Origin: Sphingomonas sp. PP-CE-1G-424
GTDB lineage: Bacteria; Pseudomonadota; Alphaproteobacteria; Sphingomonadales; Sphingomonadaceae
Direction: 5' to 3'
DNA: 64,000 nt
NCBI RefSeq assembly: GCF_004341085.1
Contig: NZ_SLXW01000002.1
Location: forward strand, 806,001-870,000
The notes under the pieces are model-generated. The model saw nothing but the letters and a program-made list of their open reading frames with translations. It was not told the origin of the DNA and did not search any database. A program made the translations under genes and the position numbers. Of the stretch, positions 34,892-44,184 are shown piece by piece. Each line of letters starts with the position of its first letter. Position 1 is the stretch's first letter.

Positions 34892-35656
34892 CTACCGCAG
34901 CCGTTTCACGAACGAACGCCCACCTTCGCGGCGCTCGTGCTGGAAGTTCGGGATAGTCTCGATCAGGTCCGACAATCGGTTGAACCCGTAGTTCCGCGCA
35001 TCGAAGCTCGACCGGTTTCCCGCGAGCTGGCCGAGTTCGGCGACGCTGGCGTAACCCTTCTCGTCGCGCTTCACCGCATTGTACGCGTCGATCAGCAGCT
35101 TGATCACTTGCTCGTCGATCGGTTGAGCGGTCTTCGGCCGAGCGACCGGCGTCGGGGCAGCGGGCTTCTCGCCAGCCACCGGAGCAGGCGCTGGCGCGGG
35201 CATAGCCTGCGACGTCTCGTTCAGCGCCCCCACGTCGATGAACCGCGTGCAAGCCTGGCGGAACCCTTCGGGCGTGCGGCTGGTGCCGAAGCCGTAGACC
35301 GGTATCCCGTCCTGCCGGATACGCGTGGCAAGCGGCATGAAGTCGCTGTCCGACGACATGATGCCGAAGCCGTCGATGCGGCCGCGGAACAGCAGGTCCA
35401 TCGCGTCGATCGTCATCTTCATGTCGGTCGCGTTCTTGCCCTTGGTCAGGTCGAACTGCTGCTGCGGCTCGATGCCGTGCTTGATCGACATGTCGCTCCA
35501 CGCCTTCAGCGCAGGCTTCGACCAATTGCCATAGACCCGCCGGACGTTGACCGTGCCGAGCTCGGCAAGGACGGTCAGCACCGGGTCGAGGGTCGCCGCG
35601 GACGCATTGTCCGCGTCGATCAGGAGGGCGACGTTGCGCGTTGTGGTATCGATCAT
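34892..35656 (-). CDS. NYN (PIN-like) ribonuclease-fold protein with C-terminal LOTUS/OST-HTH domain
   Basis: A 254-residue protein. The N-terminal NYN/LabA-like domain carries NVALLIDADNASA (acidic residues near 14 and 16), then KGKNATDMKMTIDAMDLLF and IMSSDSDFMPLA, the acidic metal site of PIN-like nucleases. A Pro/Ala-rich linker (about 150-180) leads to an OST-HTH/LOTUS winged helix (VIKLLIDAYNAVKRDEKG, then FDARNYGFNRLSDLIET). RNA cleavage is likely by family, but the target is unknown. It is downstream of DoxX on the same strand, 10 bases apart. Confidence 0.88.
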   Translation of the reverse strand: MIDTTTRNVALLIDADNASAATLDPVLTVLAELGTVNVRRVYGNWSKPALKAWSDMSIKHGIEPQQQFDLTKGKNATDMKMTIDAMDLLFRGRIDGFGIMSSDSDFMPLATRIRQDGIPVYGFGTSRTPEGFRQACTRFIDVGALNETSQAMPAPAPAPVAGEKPAAPTPVARPKTAQPIDEQVIKLLIDAYNAVKRDEKGYASVAELGQLAGNRSSFDARNYGFNRLSDLIETIPNFQHERREGGRSFVKRLR

Positions 35657-35666
35657 GCGTTAGAGG

Positions 35667-36047
35667 TTAGCCGCGCCCGCGCTGCGCGTCCACGCTCCAG
35701 ACGCCGCCACCGGCCGCGGCGAGGTACAGGAAGACGAAGCAGTAGAGCACCGCCGCCTCGCCGCCATTGGCGATCGGGAAGGGGCCCTTCGGCATGTGCG
35801 CCATGAAATACGCGACCGCGGACATGCCCGACAGCACGAACGCGACAGGCCGCGTGAACAGGCCGACGATCAGTAAGCCACCGCCAACGACTTCGAGCAC
35901 GCCGGCGACCGTCAGCAGCGGGTTCATCGGCATCGGGAAGGGGGGCAAGCCGAAGAATTTCGAGATGCCGTGACTGAAGAACACCAGCGCGACGACGATG
36001 CGCATGACGCTGAGCAGGCGGGTGGACCAGGTGGCGGGTATCGGCAT
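35667..36047 (-). CDS. DoxX family membrane protein
   Basis: A 126-residue protein with four helices. LLSVMRIVVALVFFSHGISK and FGLPPFPMP at the N-terminus and GVLEVVGGGLLIVGLFTRP in the centre define DoxX/SURF4-like proteins; the tail ends in a WSVDAQRGRG motif. Members are linked to thiosulfate or quinone metabolism and to redox stress; the exact role is open. Start ATG at 36047 precedes helix 1. It shares a strand and probably an operon with the NYN gene. Confidence 0.87.
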   Translation of the reverse strand: MPIPATWSTRLLSVMRIVVALVFFSHGISKFFGLPPFPMPMNPLLTVAGVLEVVGGGLLIVGLFTRPVAFVLSGMSAVAYFMAHMPKGPFPIANGGEAAVLYCFVFLYLAAAGGGVWSVDAQRGRG

Positions 36048-36143
36048 GGGGTATCCTCGGAGTCGTTGCGTGAGCGAAATGTCCCACGGGCACGGGCGGA
36101 GGTCAATTCGCGTAAATCGAAACGGATCGTTCGCAGGCAACTC

Positions 36144-36273
36144 ACGATCCTCCCCCGCCAGGGGGAGGTGGCACCGCAGGTGACGGAGGGGGAGGACACG
36201 GAACAGCGGTTTTCCCTTACCTCCCCCTCCGTCTGGCAAGCGCCAGCCACCTCCCCCTGGCAGGGGAGGATCG
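36144..36273. repeat. Palindromic element C variant (Q-type), copy 4
   Basis: GATCCTCCCCCGCCAGGGGG then AGGTGGC; mirrored by GCCACCTCCCCCTGGCAGGG then GAGGATC, with inner arms GACGGAGGGGGAGG and CCTCCCCCTCCGTC. Nested inverted repeats occupy nearly the whole 230-base gap between greB and DoxX. Confidence 0.8.
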
Positions 36274-36277
36274 TAAA

Positions 36278-36754
36278 TTACGGATACTCGATCGATGTTA
36301 CCTCATATTCGCGCTCGCCTGCCGGCAGGTCCACGCGGCGCACATCGCCCATAGCAGCGCCGCGCAAGGCGCGTGCGAACGGCGAGTTCCAGCCGATCCG
36401 CCCGTTGCTCGCATCGGTCTCGTCGTCGCCGACCAACGTCAGCACACGCTCGACATCATCCTCGTCGGCGACCGTAACGCACGCGCCGAACCACACGCGC
36501 GAGCGATCTTCCTGCGCGGCGGGGTCGACGACCTTGGCCGCCTTCATCCGCTTCGACAGCCAGCCGAGCCGGCGATCGATCTCGCGCAGGCGCTTGCGGC
36601 CGTAAATGTAATCGCCGTTCTCGGACCGGTCGCCGTTGCCTGCCGCCCACGAGATGACTTCAACCAACGCCGGGCGCTCGGTCGACAGGAGTTGCTCGTA
36701 TTCGGTACGAAGTACGGCGTAGCCGACAGGGGTTATGTAGTTGGGGCGATCCAT
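36278..36754 (-). CDS. greB: Transcription elongation factor GreB
   Basis: A 158-residue Gre factor that stimulates transcript cleavage by backtracked RNA polymerase. The N-terminal coiled coil has NYITPVGYAVLRTEYEQL and the acidic tip GDRSENGDYIYG, then RLREIDRRLGWLSKRM. The C-terminal FKBP-like domain has VGDDETDASNGRIGWNSP and YEVTSIEYP. The GreB-type basic patch and the tip Tyr favour GreB over GreA. ATG 36754 is preferred to the upstream in-frame Met at 36781, which is inside a repeat arm. Confidence 0.92.
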   Translation of the reverse strand: MDRPNYITPVGYAVLRTEYEQLLSTERPALVEVISWAAGNGDRSENGDYIYGRKRLREIDRRLGWLSKRMKAAKVVDPAAQEDRSRVWFGACVTVADEDDVERVLTLVGDDETDASNGRIGWNSPFARALRGAAMGDVRRVDLPAGEREYEVTSIEYP

Positions 36755-36774
36755 GCGGGACACTTTAGCCTCAA

Positions 36775-36858
36775 CCGTCACCCCAGCGAAAGCTGGGGTC
36801 TCCCGCGGCTCCAGTCCGACCGACAGCCGGGATACCCCAGCTTTCGCTGGGGTGACGG
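36775..36858. repeat. Palindromic element D (perfect 25-bp arms)
   Basis: CCGTCACCCCAGCGAAAGCT then GGGGT at 36775-36799 is exactly complementary to 36834-36858. A 34-base centre separates them. It lies between slt and greB on the minus strand and could form a strong stem in the RNA. Confidence 0.85.
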
Positions 36859-36865
36859 GAACAGC

Positions 36866-38875
36866 TCAACCCGGCCGGTTCTTCCCCAGATACCACGACA
36901 GCCGAGCCGCCCCCCGGCTCTTCGCCCGCGCGGGGTTCATCAGGTCGTACACCACCGCATTTTCCAGCACGCGCTGCACATAGTTGCGCGTTTCCTGGTA
37001 CGGGATCGCCTCGACCCAATCGACCATGTCGACAGCCCCGGTCCGCGGATCGCCGTTCGCGCGGAGCCATTTGTTCACGTTGCCGCCGCCCGCATTATAC
37101 GCCGCCACCGCCAGCGGATAACTGCCGTAATTGGCGTAGACCCGCTGGAAATAGCTCGAGCCCAGCATGATCGACATGTTCGGATCGGTCGTCAGCGCCG
37201 CCTGGTTGTACGCCAGCCCGATCTTCCCCGACTGCTCGCGCGCGGTCGCCGGCATCAGCTGCATCAGCCCGCGCGCACCGGCGTGGCTCACCGCGGCACG
37301 ATCGAACTGGCTCTCCTGCCGCGAGATCGCGTGGATGATCGTCCAGTTGTCCTCATACCCCGCCGGCACCGCCACCATCGGGAAGCCGACCGCGGAATAA
37401 TCGCTGAGCCCATTCGCCAGCGCACTCCGCCCGACCATCACGCCGAGGTCCGGCCGGTTGATCGTCTTGGACAGCTCGGCTGCGAGCAGGTGATCGGTAT
37501 CGGTGGTCGCGTCCGCCGCGATCTGACGGACGAATGCGGTCTGGTCCTGCCAGTCGCCGATCTGCCCGAGGAACTTCACCGCGCGCACAACTTCGCGCCG
37601 ATCGAACGCCGCGCGCGTCGCCGGATCGATCGCCACCGAAGCAACCGAAGGCGGCGCGACCAGCGCTCGTCCGGTCCGCTCGTTAGCCAACTGTCCGTAA
37701 TATTGATCGCGGTACCCCGCCGCCTGCCCGTAGAACGCAGCCGCCTGAGGCGCGAGCCCAGCCGCCTCCGCCGCACGCCCCGCCCAGTAATAGCCCTTCG
37801 ACCGCACCTGCGGCGAACGTGAGCCGCGCGCGTACCGGTCGAACAGCGTCATCGCATCCGCCGGCCGGCCAAGCTGCTTCATCGCCACCCGCCCGCCGAG
37901 CCAGGCGAGGTTGGTATATTCGTCACGCTCGGCATAGGATTTCGTCGAGACGTCCGCCCCGTAAGGATACGCATCGTCGATCTGCCGCGCGATATCGTAG
38001 GCGGTCTGATATTGCCCGTCGTTCGCCGCGCCGTTCGCGTTAGTGACGAGCACCTCGTACCATTCCGCCGCATTGCCCGGCCGCGCCACCAGCGACCGAG
38101 GCCGCGCCAGCCACGACCGCGCCGACGGGCTCGCCCCAGAATTGCGCAACCACTGCGCCCGGTCCGCGACATAGCCCGCATCGTTCGCATACAGCGTCTG
38201 CGTCGAGGCCGAGATATCCGACGCGTTCGGCGCATTCGTCCGGAACGCCAGCCGCGCCTCGAAGATCGGCCGCCGCGCCGGGCTCGTCCATGCCAGTTGC
38301 CGTTGCGCCGTGCCTGTCTGGCCCGCCCACAGCAGCGCATCCATCCGCGCATCCTGATCGTCCGGCGTCAGCGCACCCGGAAAGCCCGACAGCACCATCG
38401 CCTCGTCTGTCGGCGTCAGCCCGCTGCTCCGCCACGCCGTCCGCACCGCCGCATACGCCTGATCGCGCGCACCCGTCGCCATCAACGCCCGCGCGTAACC
38501 GACCCCGCCCGACGCCGACTGCGGCGGATAGCGACGGAAAAACGCGACGACGCTCGTTGGCGATCCGGTGGCCGCCTTGCGCTCGGCTGCCCGCCGGTTC
38601 GCGGCTTCGTTCGGCCAGCCCGGATGCGCCATCAGGAAGCCGGCATAGCTGTCGAACGGCAACGCATCGGTCTGCTGTAACGCGCGCCACTGCGCGATGG
38701 TCGAGGCGATCGCGCCGTCGCTCATCGTCGGGTTCGCGACCGGCTGAGCCTGTGGCCCCATATTGGCGAGCTGCGTGCTGTAGCGATCCAGCGTCTGCTC
38801 GCCGCCCTGGCCCAACACGCCGGACGAAACCGCCGTCCCCGCGACCACGGCTAGAAGAAGGCTCGTTTTGAACAT
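36866..38875 (-). CDS. slt: Soluble lytic murein transglycosylase
   Basis: A 669-residue periplasmic enzyme cleaving peptidoglycan to anhydro-muropeptides. The signal peptide is FKTSLLLAVVAGTAVSSGVL. A long superhelical domain follows (about 40-490), then the SLT/lysozyme-like domain with ISRQESQFD (catalytic Glu521), GARGLMQLMPATA and AAYNAGGGNVNKWL. Starts at 38875 and 38887 are both possible; the first is chosen for the cleaner signal peptide. It is divergent from dapA, with about 100 bases of shared upstream sequence. Confidence 0.93.
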   Translation of the reverse strand: MFKTSLLLAVVAGTAVSSGVLGQGGEQTLDRYSTQLANMGPQAQPVANPTMSDGAIASTIAQWRALQQTDALPFDSYAGFLMAHPGWPNEAANRRAAERKAATGSPTSVVAFFRRYPPQSASGGVGYARALMATGARDQAYAAVRTAWRSSGLTPTDEAMVLSGFPGALTPDDQDARMDALLWAGQTGTAQRQLAWTSPARRPIFEARLAFRTNAPNASDISASTQTLYANDAGYVADRAQWLRNSGASPSARSWLARPRSLVARPGNAAEWYEVLVTNANGAANDGQYQTAYDIARQIDDAYPYGADVSTKSYAERDEYTNLAWLGGRVAMKQLGRPADAMTLFDRYARGSRSPQVRSKGYYWAGRAAEAAGLAPQAAAFYGQAAGYRDQYYGQLANERTGRALVAPPSVASVAIDPATRAAFDRREVVRAVKFLGQIGDWQDQTAFVRQIAADATTDTDHLLAAELSKTINRPDLGVMVGRSALANGLSDYSAVGFPMVAVPAGYEDNWTIIHAISRQESQFDRAAVSHAGARGLMQLMPATAREQSGKIGLAYNQAALTTDPNMSIMLGSSYFQRVYANYGSYPLAVAAYNAGGGNVNKWLRANGDPRTGAVDMVDWVEAIPYQETRNYVQRVLENAVVYDLMNPARAKSRGAARLSWYLGKNRPG

Positions 38876-38977
38876 CGATGCTACCATGTGGACAGCATAC
38901 GCATCGAACCCGTATCTGTCCTGAACGAAATCCAGATATGTACCAAGATCTGGCGCAATAGGACCGCAGGCCACCGC

Positions 38978-39862
38978 ATGTTTTCAGGATCCATTCCCGC
39001 GCTCGTCACGCCGTTCGCCGCCGATGGCAGCTTCGACGAACCCGCCTATCGCGACTTCATCGAATGGCAGATCGTCGAGGGCTCGTCGGGTTTGGTCGCG
39101 TGCGGCACCACCGGCGAGGCGGCGACCTTGTCGTACGACGAACATTTCCACGTGGTCCGCGTCTGCGTCGACCAGGCGAAGGGCCGCGTCCCCGTGATCG
39201 CTGGCGCGGGCTCGAACGATACGCGCGTCGCGTCGGCAAACCTGCGCGCGGCGAAGGACGCCGGCGCCGACGCCGCGTTGATGGTCCCGCCGTATTATAA
39301 CCGGCCCGGGCAGGAGGGCATCTTTCGCCATTTCGAAGCGCTGGCGCAGACGACGCCGCTGCCGATCATCCTCTACAACGTCCCCGCGCGCACGGTGACG
39401 GATATCCAGCCGGCGACGCTGGCGCGGATCGTCACGGCGTTCCCGGACATGTTCGTCGGCGTGAAGGATGCCAGCGGCGTCCTCGCCCGCGTCTCGCAGC
39501 ACCGCGCGTCATGCGGCGCGGATTTCTGCCAGCTTTCGGGCAATGACGACCTTGCGCTGGCGTTCAACGTGATGGGCGGCACCGGCTGCATCTCGGTCAG
39601 CGCCAACGTCGCACCGAAGCTCTGCGCGGAATTCCAGGCGGCGTGCCAGGCGGGCGATTTCGTCAAGGCGCTGGCGTATCAGGATCAACTCTATCCGCTG
39701 CACGAGGCGCTGTTCACCGACGCCTCGCCGGGGCCGGTGAAGTACGCGATGACCAAAGTGCGGGCCGGCTTCCCGGAAACCCTTCGCCTGCCGATGACCC
39801 CCGCCGGCGAAGCCTCGCGCGCGGCGGTTGATGCGGCGCTCGCACACGCCCGGCTGGTCTGA
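38978..39862 (+). CDS. dapA: 4-hydroxy-tetrahydrodipicolinate synthase
   Basis: A 294-residue TIM-barrel aldolase joining pyruvate and aspartate semialdehyde in lysine/meso-DAP synthesis. The Schiff-base lysine is Lys163 (VGVKDASG), the catalytic tyrosine Tyr133 (ILYNVPART), and the substrate loop is CGTTGEAATLSYDEH. ATG 38978 matches the family N-terminus FSGSIPALVTPF; the frame is open for 90 bases before it without coding character. DAP supply links it functionally to the divergent slt. Confidence 0.96.
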   Translation: MFSGSIPALVTPFAADGSFDEPAYRDFIEWQIVEGSSGLVACGTTGEAATLSYDEHFHVVRVCVDQAKGRVPVIAGAGSNDTRVASANLRAAKDAGADAALMVPPYYNRPGQEGIFRHFEALAQTTPLPIILYNVPARTVTDIQPATLARIVTAFPDMFVGVKDASGVLARVSQHRASCGADFCQLSGNDDLALAFNVMGGTGCISVSANVAPKLCAEFQAACQAGDFVKALAYQDQLYPLHEALFTDASPGPVKYAMTKVRAGFPETLRLPMTPAGEASRAAVDAALAHARLV

Positions 39863-39871
39863 AGCCTGCTG

Positions 39872-40522
39872 CTACAAGGCGAGGTCGACGGGCCGGGTCG
39901 CCGCATGGTTGCCGTCGAAGGCGAACGCGGCGTTGGGCCCACCGCGCTCGACCCAGTGCAGAAACAGGTGCGCGGACCACGCATTGGGATTGGGCGTGAT
40001 CCGGCCGTGCCGACGGTGCACGCCTTGGTACAGGACGCCATCGCCGGGCTCCATGCTGACCGAGGCGAACCCCGCCGAACCGAAATCTTCCTCGACCACG
40101 GGTTTCGGCACGGCGATGTGGTCGGTGCCGATTTCCAGATCCCACGCCACGCCGTCGCTGTAATCCAGCGTCAGCGACAGGCTGTGCTCGCACGACGGCC
40201 GATCGCTGTGCACGCGACAGATATCGCCTTCCTGGTAGATCCGGAAATAGCTGTACGCCGGCAGCAGGTCGCGCCCGATCGCATTCGCGACGAACGGCGT
40301 CAGGCCCCACAGCAGCCCCAGCATCGGCGGATAATGGAACCCGTAGACCTCGATCGCGTCGCGCCGCAGCAACGCCGAGCCGTTTTTCTGCGCGGTTAGC
40401 GGCGTGCCCCGAGCCTCCATGTCGGTGATGAGTTGGCGGAGGAAGGCGTTGGCGACCGACGGCGCGATCAAGCGCGGAACGGCGGCATAGCCGTCTTGGT
40501 CGTAGCGTTCGGTGACGTTCAT
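39872..40522 (-). CDS. 2-oxoglutarate/Fe(II)-dependent oxygenase-like protein
   Basis: A 216-residue double-stranded beta-helix protein. The iron ligands appear as HSD in CRVHSDRPSCEHSLSL (His105, Asp107) and distal His169 in YQGVHRRHGR; preceding SYFRIYQEGD is typical of prolyl-hydroxylase-like enzymes. A cofactor-binding basic residue follows (Arg174). The substrate is unknown. ATG 40522 is the family-like start; sequence upstream is repeat. It is convergent with dapA (9 bases between stops). Confidence 0.82.
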   Translation of the reverse strand: MNVTERYDQDGYAAVPRLIAPSVANAFLRQLITDMEARGTPLTAQKNGSALLRRDAIEVYGFHYPPMLGLLWGLTPFVANAIGRDLLPAYSYFRIYQEGDICRVHSDRPSCEHSLSLTLDYSDGVAWDLEIGTDHIAVPKPVVEEDFGSAGFASVSMEPGDGVLYQGVHRRHGRITPNPNAWSAHLFLHWVERGGPNAAFAFDGNHAATRPVDLAL

Positions 40523-40642
40523 GGCATGAGCTAACCCAATGGTTGGGGGGCGGCAATCATGTGCTTTTGGTTGCAGAACGAGTTGCGACGCAGTCGACGC
40601 CGCCCCGGCGAACGCGAACCTCGTTTGAACCAACCACAACAG

Positions 40643-40754
40643 TCTCCCCTCCCTGGAAGGGAGGGGCAGGGGGTGGGTAGGCCAGCTTGAGCCGCCACGG
40701 TTCGGATATGCGGAAGCCGACCCACCCCCAACCCCTCCCTTCCAGGGAGGGGCA
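40643..40754. repeat. Palindromic element C, copy 2
   Basis: TCTCCCCTCCCTGGAAGGGA then GGGGCAGGGGGTGGGTAGG; right arm CCCACCCCCAACCCCTCCCT then TCCAGGGAGGGG. It occupies much of the 308-base region between the oxygenase start and smpB, which has no other gene. Confidence 0.85.
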
Positions 40755-40830
40755 GAGAAGAGGAGGGGGCAGTTAATAACGACCACGACCGCTTCCCCTA
40801 AGCCCTCCGACCTCCTACATCGCGCGTCCC

Positions 40831-41313
40831 ATGGCACGTCCCAAACCCCCGACCTTCGAGAAGACCAAGATCGTCGCCGAGAACCGGCGCGCGCGGTACG
40901 ACTATTACATCGAGCAGGTGTTCGAGGCGGGTATCGCGCTCACCGGCACCGAGGTGAAGGCGTTGCGCGGCGGCGAGGGCTCGATCGCCGAGGCCTATGC
41001 CGAGGTGAAGGGCAAGAACGTCGTTCTGGTGAATTCGAACATCCCCGAATTCAGCCACGGCAACCGTTTCAACCACGAGCCCAAGCGCCCCCGCAAACTG
41101 CTGCTCCACGAGCGCGAGATCAACAAGATGTTCGGTGCGGTCGCGCGCCAGGGCATGACGCTCGTGCCACTGATGATCTACTTCAATTCGAAGGGCCGCG
41201 CGAAGATCGAACTGGCGCTCGCCAAGGGCAAGCAGAACCACGACAAGCGCGACTCGGTGAAGGAACAGGACTGGAAGCGCGAGCAGGGCCGGATCATGCG
41301 GGATCGCGGATAA
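40831..41313 (+). CDS. smpB: SsrA-binding protein
   Basis: A 160-residue tmRNA-binding protein for ribosome rescue. Conserved parts are [53 protein letters not shown] and the Lys/Arg-rich C-terminal tail [20 protein letters not shown] that inserts in the ribosomal A-site. Length is standard. The ssrA gene itself was not found in the window. Followed after 34 bases by the DUF2062 gene. Confidence 0.96.
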   Translation: MARPKPPTFEKTKIVAENRRARYDYYIEQVFEAGIALTGTEVKALRGGEGSIAEAYAEVKGKNVVLVNSNIPEFSHGNRFNHEPKRPRKLLLHEREINKMFGAVARQGMTLVPLMIYFNSKGRAKIELALAKGKQNHDKRDSVKEQDWKREQGRIMRDRG

Positions 41314-41347
41314 CCGACGTGGCGCCGGTGTCGATGACCCTATCGTC

Positions 41348-41902
41348 TTGAGCATATTCGGGCGTCTCGCGGCGTGGTCGCGTCGTAATCTGCCGACCCG
41401 CGAATCGATGGAGCGGAACCGCTTGCTGCGGCCCGTCGCGCACCGCGTGCTCGCGCCCGAACTGTGGCGTTTCACGCGCCGCTCTGTCCCGCGTGGCGTC
41501 GCGCTCGGAATGGTCGCGGGTATCCTGATCCCGGTCGCGCAAACCCCGGTCGCCGCGATCTTCGCGCTGCCGTTTCGCGCCAACGTGCCGACCGCGGCGC
41601 TGACCACTTTCATCACCAACCCGCTGACCACGCCGCCGCTCTGGATCGCCGCCTATTGGATTGGCACGTCTCTGCTCCGCCTCGACGCGCACGTCCCCGG
41701 CCAGCCCGTCGCAGATGCTGCGGCGCGCACCGAATGGATCCCGTGGCTGATGCAGGCTGGCCCCGCCACCGCGCTCGGCCTGCTGGTCATAACGGTCGTG
41801 TGTTCGATCGGCGGCTATGCGCTCAGTGCGCTTGGCTGGCGGTTGTGGATCGCGCGCAAGTGGCGGCACCGGCATGATAATCGCCACGGTCATATTTCGT
41901 AA
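41348..41902 (+). CDS. DUF2062 domain membrane protein
   Basis: A 184-residue protein with helices at about 52-75, 82-110 and 140-165. The DUF2062 hallmarks are ALGMVAGILIPVAQTPVAAI and TFITNPLTTPPLWIAAYWIG. The start is TTG at 41348, 34 bases after smpB, with no better ATG in frame before the basic N-terminus. Function unknown. It likely shares the smpB transcript. Confidence 0.85.
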   Translation: MSIFGRLAAWSRRNLPTRESMERNRLLRPVAHRVLAPELWRFTRRSVPRGVALGMVAGILIPVAQTPVAAIFALPFRANVPTAALTTFITNPLTTPPLWIAAYWIGTSLLRLDAHVPGQPVADAAARTEWIPWLMQAGPATALGLLVITVVCSIGGYALSALGWRLWIARKWRHRHDNRHGHIS

Positions 41903-41985
41903 CATTTGACACCGGTTGGAATTGACGGACCGTCCTATCGGCGTAGAACACACCGCATCCTGACGATCTTTCTCCGAGGTTCTTG

Positions 41986-44064
41986 ATGCGCAAGTCGATT
42001 GTTACCGTGATCCTGCTCGCGTCCGCGGCGTCGGCTTTCGCCCAGACGAAACCCAGCACCAACCGCCCATCGCCTGTGCTGGCGAAGGCCGCGAAAGGCC
42101 CCGTCGCCGCCAAGGATGCGAACAAGCCCCAGATCGGCGATTTCGGCTTTGATATGGCAGGCCGCGATACCAGCGTGACGCCGGGCACCGACTTCTTCGA
42201 CTACGCGAACGGCGGCTGGGTGAAGACCACGCCGATCCCCGCCGATCGCTCGTCCTACGGGATGTTCCACGTCCTCCAGGACCTGTCGCTCGCTCGTACC
42301 CGTACGATCCTCGATGCCGCAGCGACCAAGCCCGGCGACAAGGTCGGCGATTTCTACTCGAGCTTCATGGACGAGGCCGCGGTCAACGCGAAGGGCGCGG
42401 GCCCGGTCAAGCCGATGCTCGCCGCGCTTAAGGCGTCCAAGGACAAGACCGCGCTCGTCACCGAGATCGCCAGGCTCCAGCGTCAGGGCGTCGGTGGCCT
42501 CGTCGGCGTAGGCGTGTCGCAGGACGACAAGGACCCGACCACCTATGTCGTCCAGTTCGGGCAGAGCGGCCTCGGCCTCCCCGACCGCGACTATTACCTG
42601 AAGGACGACGCCAAGCTCGCGACCGTCCGCACCGCGTACCAAGCGTATCTGGCGCGGATGCTGACGCTAGCCGGCGAGCCAAACGCCGCCGCCCGCGCCG
42701 CCGCCGTCTTCAACATGGAAAAGGGCCTCGCGACGGCGCACTGGACTCGGATCGAGAGCCGCGACGCCGACAAGACCTACAACAAATGGACCGCCGCCGA
42801 CTTCGCCGCGAAAGCGCCGGGCTTCCCCTGGGCGCAGTACATGACCGCAATGGGCGTCACCGGCCGTCCGTTCTACCTCGTCGCACAGCCCAGCGCAGTG
42901 ACCGGCGAGGCCAAGGTCTTTGCCGACACGCCGGTCAACGTCCTCCAGGACTATGCGATGCTCAAGGTGCTGCGCGCCTACGCGCCGTATCTGTCGAGCG
43001 ATTTCGACAAGACCAACTTCGCGTTCTACGGCACCACGCTGTCCGGCACGCCCGAGCAGCAGGTCCGCTGGAAGCGCGGTGTCACGACCGTGTCGGGCGC
43101 GATGGGCGAGGCGATCGGCCAGCAGTACGTGGCCAAGTATTTCCCGCCCGCGTCGAAAGCTGCGGCGGATGATCTCGTCAAGAACGTCATCGCAGCGATG
43201 GGCGAGCGTCTCAAGAACCTCGAATGGATGGCGCCCGAAACCAAGACCAAGGCGCTCGCCAAGCTCGCCGCGTTCACCCCGAAAATCGGCTATCCGGACA
43301 AGTGGCGCGATTACTCCGCGCTCCAGATCCAGCGGGGCGATCTCGTCGGTAACGTCGCGCGCGCCAACGCGTTCGAATACGACCGCGACCTCAGGAAGCT
43401 GGGCCAGCCGATCGATCGCGGCGAGTGGTTCATGACGCCGATGACGATCAACGCCTACGCCAACCCGACGATGAACGAGGTCGTTTTCCCGGCTGCGATC
43501 CTCCAGCCGCCGTTCTTCGATCCGAAGGCGGACCCGGCGGTCAATTACGGCGGCATCGGCGCGGTAATCGGCCACGAGATCAGCCATCATTTCGACGACC
43601 AGGGCCGCAAATACGACCTCAACGGCAAGCTCACCGACTGGTGGACGCCGCAGGACGTCGCCCGCTTCAAGGTGTTCACCGATGCGCTCGTGAAGCAGTA
43701 CGACGCGTACGAACCGCTCCCTGGCCAGCACATCCAGGGCGGCCTGACGCTCGGCGAGAACATCGCCGATCTCGCCGGCCTCACGGTCGCCTACGACGCG
43801 TACCACAAGTCGCTCGGCGGCAAGCAGGCGCCGATCATCGACGGCACGACCGGCGACCAGCGCTTCTATTATGGCTGGGCGGGCGTCTGGCGCACCAAGT
43901 TCCGCGACGCAGCGCTCCAGCAGACGTTGCTGTCCGACCCGCATTCGCCGGGTCACCAGCGCGTCCTGACGGTCCGCAACCTCGATCCCTGGTACGCGGC
44001 ATTTGGCGCCAAGCCGGGTGAGAAGAGCTACCTCGCCCCCGCCAACCGCGTCCGCATCTGGTAA
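41986..44064 (+). CDS. M13 family zinc metallopeptidase (1)
   Basis: A 692-residue neprilysin/PepO-like peptidase. It has a signal peptide (KSIVTVILLASAASAFAQ), substrate-cavity N-domain (FDYANGGWVKTTPIPADRSS) and the C-terminal thermolysin-like domain with HEISHH at residues 530-535 and ENIAD at 591-595 (third zinc ligand Glu591). Active in the periplasm or extracellularly on short peptides. ATG 41986 is used; a TTG one codon earlier is less likely. It is followed by a close paralogue (44185), separated by one palindromic element. Confidence 0.92.
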   Translation: MRKSIVTVILLASAASAFAQTKPSTNRPSPVLAKAAKGPVAAKDANKPQIGDFGFDMAGRDTSVTPGTDFFDYANGGWVKTTPIPADRSSYGMFHVLQDLSLARTRTILDAAATKPGDKVGDFYSSFMDEAAVNAKGAGPVKPMLAALKASKDKTALVTEIARLQRQGVGGLVGVGVSQDDKDPTTYVVQFGQSGLGLPDRDYYLKDDAKLATVRTAYQAYLARMLTLAGEPNAAARAAAVFNMEKGLATAHWTRIESRDADKTYNKWTAADFAAKAPGFPWAQYMTAMGVTGRPFYLVAQPSAVTGEAKVFADTPVNVLQDYAMLKVLRAYAPYLSSDFDKTNFAFYGTTLSGTPEQQVRWKRGVTTVSGAMGEAIGQQYVAKYFPPASKAAADDLVKNVIAAMGERLKNLEWMAPETKTKALAKLAAFTPKIGYPDKWRDYSALQIQRGDLVGNVARANAFEYDRDLRKLGQPIDRGEWFMTPMTINAYANPTMNEVVFPAAILQPPFFDPKADPAVNYGGIGAVIGHEISHHFDDQGRKYDLNGKLTDWWTPQDVARFKVFTDALVKQYDAYEPLPGQHIQGGLTLGENIADLAGLTVAYDAYHKSLGGKQAPIIDGTTGDQRFYYGWAGVWRTKFRDAALQQTLLSDPHSPGHQRVLTVRNLDPWYAAFGAKPGEKSYLAPANRVRIW

Positions 44065-44086
44065 CTGACCCCGTTCCATAGAGCCC

Positions 44087-44168
44087 CGTCATCCTGGGCT
44101 CGACTCAGGATCCAGAGCCACGCAGATAACGCGGTTGGCTCTGGATCCTGACTTTCGTCAGGATGACG
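44087..44168. repeat. Palindromic element E, copy 1
   Basis: CGTCATCCTGGGCTCGACTC then AGGATCCAGAGCCA; mirrored by TGGCTCTGGATCCTGA then CTTTCGTCAGGATGACG. It ends only 16 bases before the second M13 start codon, so it lies in that gene's leader. Confidence 0.8.
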
Positions 44169-44184
44169 AAGTCTGGAGAGAAAC

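Noticed and set aside
40831-41313. tmRNA (ssrA) near smpB
   Set aside because: Searched by eye for a tRNA-like end and tag reading frame in the flanking gaps; only repeat element C was found.
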